Shown here piece after piece: positions 34,671-41,449 of a stretch of 64,000 nucleotides of DNA. The position numbers and the translations under genes are program-made. The notes beneath the pieces were generated by a model. That model saw only the letters and a list, made by a program, of their open reading frames with translations, was not told the DNA's origin and made no database searches. The stretch spans positions 372,001-436,000 of the forward strand of contig CANMFO010000003.1 of the NCBI GenBank assembly GCA_947497245.1. Direction: 5' to 3'. The stretch is from an uncultured Flavobacteriaceae bacterium (lineage in GTDB: Bacteria; Bacteroidota; Bacteroidia; Flavobacteriales; Flavobacteriaceae). Position 1 is the stretch's first letter. The number at the start of each line of letters is the position of its first letter.

Positions 34671-37169
34671 TTACGTTTTATAGGTTTTGCAAAAAGTACT
34701 TTTGACCCTTTCGGACTTCAAGAAATAAGGAATCCATATGGCCGCGCCTACCAATGATCTAAAGGTGTCCTTGAAATAGGAATCGTCTTCCAAACCTTCT
34801 ATGTTTTCTGGGAGCACCTGACTTACCAGGATGGATGAGAGTAACGAAACGATTAGATTCATGGCATAAAAAATAATTATAAGATTTGGCAAGCTGGTCC
34901 TCCTTGTGTAAAACAAAACGATCAGCAAGATTGTAAATATGGTCAGAGCGATGTTGTAGAAGAGCTCAAAACCCATATAAATTTCCAGGAGCGATGCGTG
35001 TTCATAACCTGCCACACGAAAGCTCGACCAGGTATTTTGATCAAAATATTCTCCAGCAATGGTTTGGGTCAACAAGGAGAAAGGAGTAATTGTAAGACCG
35101 ATCGCGGGCAATATCAACCATCCGCCAATAGGTTTGCCTTCACAATTCTCCCGGGAAACCGGATTGTATCCCTTGTACAGTTTAATTGCCATGAAAATTC
35201 CCAGAAAAGAAGTAAATAGGGCTATTAGAATAGATGCGATACTAAGGTTATAGCCAGCATCAGGGGAATTGAGATAGGACAACTGGTAACCCAACTGGTC
35301 TTTGATTTTATCATTGTCAGATAAAAAGGAGGGAACCTCGGTCCCTTCGATCACTTCTTCCTTCAGGGCATATCTATAAGCTACGGAAACCGAATTGCCC
35401 AATAAATTGGTCTCTTTTTCAAAAGCATATGCTTTTTTATCCATCTTCGAATCCTCCCGGGTAATGGTCCACTTTTCCGGCAAGTGGATGTTGGTCTCCT
35501 GTTCAAATTCGAATGGGGCCCCGAGATAATAGGGCATGTTTCTTTTAGCGGATTGGGTGTAGTTCAAAAGACTTTGCAAGACCAGGGGATAGGTCTCACA
35601 ATAAATATAGTTGTCAGTATCGGACTGGGTCCAGAAAGAATCTATTTTGTAAGATTCCTTGATGACCAGGCTATTTTCACTGTCCCTTAGATCGTCTTTT
35701 ACCGATACATTCTCAGTAGCGGTGATCGTTGGGTAAAGGCTGCTGTAATAATTCAGGAATTCCTGGTTTATACTCTCCGAGGAATTGGTCTTGAAATAGC
35801 TCCTCATTTGGTCTGCCTTGCTCCCGAAATATTTGGATTCGACCAAAAAGGTGGCTTCACCCCCAATTGAATCGACAATGATGGTCTCGGCAATCTTTAG
35901 TTTCGATTTTGTAAGGGGCGGCATCTTCTTGAGCCCGATTTGGCCCTTTTTTAACAGCAACCCGTTGCCATAGTCCGAGCCCGATAGGTTTTCCAGATTT
36001 CCACCTTGGTTGGAAATTGTAGGGTCGACAAAATATTCCTTTCCCTCGAATTCAAAATACACTATGCAGTGGTCAAAAACGTTGTGTCCCGGAAGCAGTT
36101 TTGGTAAATTTTTGCCCGATTGGGTGTTTACCAAGAACGGGTATGACACCAAACCTTGGTCTTGCAATAGGTTGGCAAGGAGCAAAGACTTGTCCTTGCA
36201 ATCGCCGTATCTTCTGGAAAGGACCTTTTCGGGACTGTTTGGTTTGTAGGCTCCAATCCCCGATTCAAAACCCAGATAGCGAACTTCGTCCTGGACAAAA
36301 CGTACCAAATCGATGACCAGATTTTCTTTGGAGTCGGATTTCTGCCCGTTTTTTATGGGGTTTTCCAGTTTTTTTGGAGAGAAGGTGTACAGCTCGGAAG
36401 CCAACTCCACTACCGCCTTCCACGATGTAAAGGTAGAAACGGAAATCCGTTTTTGTACATTATACCAATAGGGTGTATTGGTGTCATAGGTGGTATTGTT
36501 CTTGCCGTTTGTATCCCAGATATATTCCTTACCGTGGGCGGAATCGAGGATATTGGGCTCAGTGGCACCATCTATGAGCTGGTATTCGATCGGATTGTTG
36601 GATGAGCTAACAAGTCGGGAGTAAATCCTATGGACAGGCAAGGTATACTCCTGATAAATAACGGCAGAGTAATTCCCCTTGTTCACTGGGTTGAACCCCT
36701 TAATGGTATAGGAGTATTCAATGATATCCCCATCGCGCACGTCGGTTAAATTGATGACCGCTGTCAATGAACCATCGTAGAGCGCGCGTTCGAGATTCGT
36801 TTCCCTTTGAAATGTATTGATGGTACTATTGGCGAGCTTTTCAATGGTTCGGCCATTTCGGACGATTTTGACCTTATGGAATACCAAGGTTTGAAAAGCG
36901 GGGTCAAAAGAGGCACTGATATCCGACATTTGTTGGATGCCGTCGGCGTTGAGAACTTTAACCGCATAATGGATATATTGCTCCTGACTGTGTATGTTGT
37001 CTTGGAAATCAAGCAACAAATAACTAAAGCCACCTTGGTTTTTTTCAATTTCGCCATTCCCGAACTCGACTTGGGTCACCCATTTTGGGATGCTGCCTTT
37101 TGCAACGTTTTGCGCATGGGAAGAAAAAAGAGATAGGATCAGAAAAAATAGGACGAAAGGACGGCGCAT
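34671..37169 (-). CDS. DUF3857 / transglutaminase-like protein with C-terminal DUF2569 membrane domain
   Basis: The 832-residue protein begins with a signal peptide (MRRPFVLFFLILSLFSSHA). A DUF3857 domain (about 30-230) is followed by a transglutaminase core (about 275-400) with the Cys site RRYGDCKDKSLLLANLL, His in GHNVFDHCIVYFEF and Asp in YFVDPTISN. A beta-rich part leads to a membrane segment near 655, and then to the DUF2569-like block KPIGGWLILPAIGLTITPFS with four membrane helices (about 690-815). The first three parts are a common Bacteroidota secreted architecture; the DUF2569 tail anchoring it in the membrane is less usual. The biological substrate is unknown. No operon partner. 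Confidence 0.82.
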   Translation of the reverse strand: MRRPFVLFFLILSLFSSHAQNVAKGSIPKWVTQVEFGNGEIEKNQGGFSYLLLDFQDNIHSQEQYIHYAVKVLNADGIQQMSDISASFDPAFQTLVFHKVKIVRNGRTIEKLANSTINTFQRETNLERALYDGSLTAVINLTDVRDGDIIEYSYTIKGFNPVNKGNYSAVIYQEYTLPVHRIYSRLVSSSNNPIEYQLIDGATEPNILDSAHGKEYIWDTNGKNNTTYDTNTPYWYNVQKRISVSTFTSWKAVVELASELYTFSPKKLENPIKNGQKSDSKENLVIDLVRFVQDEVRYLGFESGIGAYKPNSPEKVLSRRYGDCKDKSLLLANLLQDQGLVSYPFLVNTQSGKNLPKLLPGHNVFDHCIVYFEFEGKEYFVDPTISNQGGNLENLSGSDYGNGLLLKKGQIGLKKMPPLTKSKLKIAETIIVDSIGGEATFLVESKYFGSKADQMRSYFKTNSSESINQEFLNYYSSLYPTITATENVSVKDDLRDSENSLVIKESYKIDSFWTQSDTDNYIYCETYPLVLQSLLNYTQSAKRNMPYYLGAPFEFEQETNIHLPEKWTITREDSKMDKKAYAFEKETNLLGNSVSVAYRYALKEEVIEGTEVPSFLSDNDKIKDQLGYQLSYLNSPDAGYNLSIASILIALFTSFLGIFMAIKLYKGYNPVSRENCEGKPIGGWLILPAIGLTITPFSLLTQTIAGEYFDQNTWSSFRVAGYEHASLLEIYMGFELFYNIALTIFTILLIVLFYTRRTSLPNLIIIFYAMNLIVSLLSSILVSQVLPENIEGLEDDSYFKDTFRSLVGAAIWIPYFLKSERVKSTFCKTYKT

Positions 37170-37260
37170 GTTATTTTAGGTTGGTATGGTGTTAAAACGT
37201 CTACAATCTTAAAAAATTATTTGGCCAAATACGGTTATTTAACAACCAATTTGTCAAAGA

Positions 37261-38241
37261 TCATAAAACCATCAAATTGCATCCCCGAATATCGGAATGG
37301 TCGAACCGGCCTAAGATTTCAAAACTTCCATCCCCATACACCCTGCCCAGATCCTGGGTGGCGATAAAAGCACATGAATTTTGATTGGCCAGATCGATAA
37401 TATTGATACCCCCGGTCTTTCCAAATGCCTGGCCCGTCAGAGGGTCTTCCATATCCCGGACCGATACCCGCATCCAGGGCGGTGTACGGAAAACACCATT
37501 TCCCTTGGAATACGCTTGGGATAGAAGTTCGGTCATTCCGTACTCCGAATGGATTTCGGTTACGCCAAAACCTGCTTCCAACGTGTTGTGAAGCCCCTCG
37601 CGGACCATCTCCTTCCGCCTGCCCTTCATGCCCCCCGTTTCCATTACGATGGTGTTTTTCAATTGAAACCGGTGCCTTTCCACCAAATCCATTAACGCAA
37701 AAGAAACACCTATGAGCAGTACCGGGGATTCTTGGCGATCCAATTGTGCCAGAACATCCGCGAGGGCATCGAGATCGTCCAAATAGAACCCACTGGCCGG
37801 ATGTCCGCTTTTTTTGATCAGATCGTCGACCATGTAGACCAGGGAAGAACCTTTGCGTTCCAAATAGGACGGGAGCAGCGCCAGCACGCAATATTGGGAG
37901 ATATTCCCATAAAAGTGTTCAAAGCCCTTGAGATAACTTTGTTCGTACAGTAGCAGATTGGTAACGTAGTGCTTGCTGTTACCACTTTGGGTGGTGCCGC
38001 TACTGGTAAAAATGGCCGCCGGATCGCCAATGCCGGAAATCACTTTTTTGGATTTAAAAAACTCTATGGGCAAAAAGGGGATGTCGGACAGTTGATCTAC
38101 CCTGGCCCCGGTTCTACCCAAACGATCGCAAAACTCGCGATACACGGCATTGCCGTGGTACTGTTTTCCATAGAGCTCCAAAGCGGCGAACTCAAATTCA
38201 GCGGCTGGAATGGACGTAAACGGATTTTGGATGGCGCTCAT
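37261..38241 (-). CDS. LuxE-like acyl-protein synthetase family enzyme
   Basis: The 326-residue protein resembles LuxE/acyl-protein synthetases, members of the adenylate-forming superfamily. Motifs are DQLSDIPFLPIEFFKSKKVI, the AMP-binding Ser/Thr/Gly run AAIFTSSGTTQSGNSKHYV, and EAGFGVTEIHSEYGMTELLS, which matches the A5-type YGxTE motif. A final FEILGRFDHSDIRGCNLM resembles the A8 hinge end. LuxC and LuxD partners are absent. It may activate a carboxylate for transfer to a protein or cell-surface molecule. The next genes downstream and upstream (T9SS mini-proteins, DUF3857) give no pathway. Confidence 0.82.
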   Translation of the reverse strand: MSAIQNPFTSIPAAEFEFAALELYGKQYHGNAVYREFCDRLGRTGARVDQLSDIPFLPIEFFKSKKVISGIGDPAAIFTSSGTTQSGNSKHYVTNLLLYEQSYLKGFEHFYGNISQYCVLALLPSYLERKGSSLVYMVDDLIKKSGHPASGFYLDDLDALADVLAQLDRQESPVLLIGVSFALMDLVERHRFQLKNTIVMETGGMKGRRKEMVREGLHNTLEAGFGVTEIHSEYGMTELLSQAYSKGNGVFRTPPWMRVSVRDMEDPLTGQAFGKTGGINIIDLANQNSCAFIATQDLGRVYGDGSFEILGRFDHSDIRGCNLMVL

Positions 38242-38321
38242 CTATCAAAAATAACCAAAATAGTAGAGGCCCGTGATGAGGGAAAGCGGAATATTGGTTT
38301 GTTCCGGGCCGGAAGGCAGCT

Positions 38322-38645
38322 TTACTTTACCACCAATTTGCGGATCATTGTTTTCTTGTTCTCAATGACCTGCAGTACATAGACACCAGGGGCAAGGTCG
38401 GATATGTTCAAGATGTTGTTCTTGATCACATCACGGATTACCACCTCGCCAAATATATCATAAACAGAAATTTCTTTTTGCGCATTCAAAGATGTGGTGA
38501 TATAGACCACGTTGTCAAAAGTGGGATTGGGGTAGAGTTTAAACCCTGGGATTTCCTGGGAATTCGGATATTGCAAATCCGATGCCTGCTGAGCAGAGAC
38601 ACAAATGGAGAACACCATAAACAGTGCCAGGTAGGTTATTTTCAT
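38322..38645 (-). CDS. Mini-protein: signal peptide plus Type IX secretion sorting domain (1)
   Basis: From the ATG at 38645 the product is 107 residues: a signal peptide (MKITYLALFMVFSICVSAQ), a short linker, then a type A sorting domain of about 75 residues beginning GFKLYPNPTFDNVVYI, with ISVYDIFGEVV, LAPGVYVLQV and the closing MIRKLVVK. This domain normally sits at the end of a large secreted protein and is removed or attached to the surface by the T9SS sortase. Here almost nothing precedes it. A similar protein lies next to it at 38822. It might be a remnant of a truncated cargo, a decoy or carrier for the T9SS machinery, or a small surface protein. Confidence 0.8.
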   Translation of the reverse strand: MKITYLALFMVFSICVSAQQASDLQYPNSQEIPGFKLYPNPTFDNVVYITTSLNAQKEISVYDIFGEVVIRDVIKNNILNISDLAPGVYVLQVIENKKTMIRKLVVK

Positions 38646-38821
38646 TGGGTATTGATTTGGGATCAACACGATAAAGATAGTGAAAGGGATTCCCTACATC
38701 TTAAAATTTGTTGTGAAATTCGACAAATTGTAGGTAAATATTAAAAAGTATGCATTTGGTCGGATTTTTTGACGGTTTGTCAAACAGAGTGAACTCAAAA
38801 AAGGAAAATGGGGAAGGCCAA

Positions 38822-39130
38822 TTACTTCACTATCAGTTTCCTGGTAGCCACCTTGTTGTTTTCAAAAACGCGGAGTATGTAAACCCCTGCATCCAGATCG
38901 GAAAGGTCAAGTTCTGGACCTAAAATGGTGGTCTGCAATACCTGCGTGCCCAAAACATCAAAAATCAAGATGTTCTTCGGAGCGTTGGCGGTAGTATTGA
39001 TATACACCTTGCCATGGGTCACCGGGTTGGGATACAACTGGAAACCATCGATCTCCCTACTGCCCACCGAATCTTGGGCGGAGGCAACAGAAATAAAAAG
39101 AAGACAGATTAGTAGGTAAAGGTGCTTCAT
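38822..39130 (-). CDS. Mini-protein: signal peptide plus Type IX secretion sorting domain (2)
   Basis: From the ATG at 39130 the product is 102 residues: a signal peptide (MKHLYLLICLLFISVASAQ), a linker of about ten residues, and a type A sorting domain (GFQLYPNPVTHGKVYI, ILIFDVLGTQVLQTT, LDAGVYILRVFE, ATRKLIVK). It is paralogous to the protein at 38322 and lies 176 bases upstream of it in the same orientation, so the pair arose by duplication or insertion of like genes. The in-frame upstream starts lack a signal-peptide shape, which fixes the start at 39130. Confidence 0.8.
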   Translation of the reverse strand: MKHLYLLICLLFISVASAQDSVGSREIDGFQLYPNPVTHGKVYINTTANAPKNILIFDVLGTQVLQTTILGPELDLSDLDAGVYILRVFENNKVATRKLIVK

Positions 39131-39338
39131 ACAGTGGGATAAGCAAAATGTATACCACAAATATAGGAATTTTAGCATTTCAATGCTCCTGGAGGGCAAC
39201 AATCATCGTAAAAATTCGATGAAATACCACAAACTTTCCCAAAACCCTGATTTCAAAAATTGGGGTTTCCGATAATCTGTCGGTGAACCTATCGAAAGGC
39301 CTCCTTCCCGGATTGCTGAACAACCTCATTCCGGACTA

Positions 39339-39368
39339 TTAAAAAACCACCTCGATCAAGAGGTGGTT
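39339..39368 (-). terminator. Terminator of the TonB-receptor/lipoprotein operon
   Basis: On the minus strand AACCACCTC (39368-39360), loop TTGATC, GAGGTGGTT (39353-39345) form a 9-bp stem followed by a run of Ts. It lies 26 bases after the stop of the repeat lipoprotein gene (39395) and ends transcription from the TonB receptor. Confidence 0.9.
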
Positions 39369-39394
39369 AATATATATGGACAATTGCTTATTAA

Positions 39395-40303
39395 CTAGTT
39401 TCCAGTGGCCCAGGCAAATGAGGCCACATCGACCGGCGTTCCCGTATTGTAAGGACCTGTGACCGTGGCGGCGTTGCCGTCGATGACCACATTGGCCAAC
39501 GGACCGCCATCCTTCATGTCAACAAGGGTGACATAGCCTTCCAAATAGATATTGTCCATAGTGGCACCCGATGTCTTCTTGAACTGCAGGGCGGTACCGT
39601 CCGCGGAAGAGACCGCGGTGAAGTTTTCCAAGCTCGGGTTGTTGTTCACCCCATCGGCTTCAACGGCTGTAGAGAACCCGGCTTTGGAGTGCAGTACATA
39701 GGTATTGGTCAAGGTCCCGTTCCATCCCTCCGTCCAGTCAACGGCATCGTCCTCATTGTTTTCCAGATAGAAGTTGCTAGCGCTTACCGTGCCCCCGAAG
39801 AATTCCACACCATCATCCGTACCGTTCATCAAGGCCACGTTGTCTATGACCGTATCGGAACCCACGGCGTACAAGGTCAATCCATTGTACTGCGATTCGG
39901 CATTGATCTGTGCCCCGGCATAGTTGATCACCAAATATTTAATAGACCCCGAGTTGTCATTGTCATTTGATCCGCCATAAGTGAAGCCCCCAACCTCGGC
40001 CGTGGCATCCACGCCTTCGGTGGTAGTGGCATCACCAAGGATCACCAACCCGCCCCAATCTCCTGGACTTTGGCTCGTGGAAGTCATTATCACCGGGTCG
40101 GCGGCCGTACCCTGAATGTCTATTTGGGCTCCTTTCTTGACTACGATATACGTATCGGTCTCCATTCCGCTATCCGCGTTTGCAATGATGAGCGTACCTG
40201 CTGGAATGGTCAATTTGGCTCCACTTTCCACACTGAAACTGCTGTTGAGCATATAAATTATATCGGCATCCAAGGTCATGTCCGCTGTGATCATCCCGGT
40301 CAA
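39395..40303 (-). repeat. Second intragenic repeat unit of the surface lipoprotein
   Basis: This encodes residues 373-674 and matches the block at 40304-41218 with many identical stretches (see the CDS). Unit length is about 302 codons. The two copies differ at many synonymous and replacement sites, so the duplication is not recent. Confidence 0.85.
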
Positions 40304-41419
40304 GGGCTGGGTTTCCACAGATGTATTGGAGCTTACCCAGGCAAAGTTTGCCACATCTACGGTGGCATCACCGATATAGGTGCTGTTGGGATCGGCATCC
40401 GCACCCTCTATTTGAATGTTTGCCAGTGGGCCGGCATCCTTCATATCAACAGAAGTCTCATAGCCCGTCAGTGACAGCCCGGTAATGGTGGCCCCGGATT
40501 CCTTTTTGAACTGGAGGGCCGTTCCCCCTTTGGTGGAAACAGCGGTGAAGTTCGCCAAGGTTGGGTTGTTGTTCGCTCCATCTGCCTCAACCGCGGTAGA
40601 GAATCCAGCATTGGTATGCAAAACGAAAGTGTTGGTCAATGTTCCGTTCCAACCTTCGGTCCAGTCCACGGCATCATCCTCGTTGTTTTCCAAATAGAAA
40701 TTACTGGCATTTACCGTTCCTCCGAAGAACTCAACGCCGTCATCGGTCCCGTTCAAAAGGGCAATGTTGTCCAGGACCGTTCCGGAACCAACGGCATATA
40801 GGGTCAAACCGTTGTACTGTGATTCGGAGTTGATCTGCGCCCCGGCATAGTTGATTACCAAATACTTGATGGAACCTGAATTGTCATCATCGACGGTACC
40901 ACCATACTGGATGCCCCCAACTTCCGCTGTGGCGTCTACCCCTTCGGTTGTGGTGGCATTGCCTGCAATGACCAATCCACCCCAATCTCCTGGAGCTTTC
41001 CCCGCCGAGGTCATTATGACCGGACTGGCCGCCGTACCTTGAATATCGATCTTACCGCCTTTTTGGACCACGATATACTTGTCGGTTCCCTTGTCGGAGA
41101 CAATTTTGGTTCCGGCAGGAACGGTAAGCGTAGCCCCAGATCCAACACTAAAGGTACCGATGAGTTTGTATTCCTTTGTTGCGTCCAAAGTTCTGTCCTC
41201 GGTCAAGGAACCCGTCAGGTTTACTTCTTCTGCCACGGTACATGGACTACAGGATCCGCCACAATCGACCTCTGTTTCCGTCCCGTTTTTAATTCCGTCG
41301 GAACAGGTGGCCGCCGCCGGGGGATCGCCCCCACCGTTGTCGTCGCCACTACAGCTTGCAAAGAATAATGAGGCCGCCATGGCGGACATCATCACAAAAT
41401 TGGATGTCTTCATTTTCAT
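39395..41419 (-). CDS. Surface-type lipoprotein with two tandem 300-residue repeats
   Basis: The 674-residue protein has a lipoprotein signal (cysteine 23 in FFASCSGDDNGGGD). The acidic residues right after the Cys resemble the surface-export signal of Bacteroidota lipoproteins. A Cys-rich segment follows (CSDGIKNGTETEVDCGG, about 39-55), known from other secreted bacterial proteins. Residues about 68-372 and 373-674 are two copies of one unit with near-identical blocks such as GSIKYLVINYAGAQIN, ESQYNGLTLYAVGS, NGTDDGVEFFGGTV and NNEDDAVDWTEGWNGTLTN, which look like a right-handed beta-helix. It follows the TonB-dependent receptor gene by 30 bases, as paired lipoprotein ligand-binding components often do. 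The ligand is unknown. Confidence 0.88.
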   Translation of the reverse strand: MKMKTSNFVMMSAMAASLFFASCSGDDNGGGDPPAAATCSDGIKNGTETEVDCGGSCSPCTVAEEVNLTGSLTEDRTLDATKEYKLIGTFSVGSGATLTVPAGTKIVSDKGTDKYIVVQKGGKIDIQGTAASPVIMTSAGKAPGDWGGLVIAGNATTTEGVDATAEVGGIQYGGTVDDDNSGSIKYLVINYAGAQINSESQYNGLTLYAVGSGTVLDNIALLNGTDDGVEFFGGTVNASNFYLENNEDDAVDWTEGWNGTLTNTFVLHTNAGFSTAVEADGANNNPTLANFTAVSTKGGTALQFKKESGATITGLSLTGYETSVDMKDAGPLANIQIEGADADPNSTYIGDATVDVANFAWVSSNTSVETQPLTGMITADMTLDADIIYMLNSSFSVESGAKLTIPAGTLIIANADSGMETDTYIVVKKGAQIDIQGTAADPVIMTSTSQSPGDWGGLVILGDATTTEGVDATAEVGGFTYGGSNDNDNSGSIKYLVINYAGAQINAESQYNGLTLYAVGSDTVIDNVALMNGTDDGVEFFGGTVSASNFYLENNEDDAVDWTEGWNGTLTNTYVLHSKAGFSTAVEADGVNNNPSLENFTAVSSADGTALQFKKTSGATMDNIYLEGYVTLVDMKDGGPLANVVIDGNAATVTGPYNTGTPVDVASFAWATGN
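40304..41218 (-). repeat. First intragenic repeat unit of the surface lipoprotein
   Basis: This encodes residues 68-372, about 305 codons, the partner of the unit at 39395-40303. Together they account for almost the whole mature protein. Confidence 0.85.
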
Positions 41420-41449
41420 AATTAATGTGTTTGTTTAAAAACTTTAACT

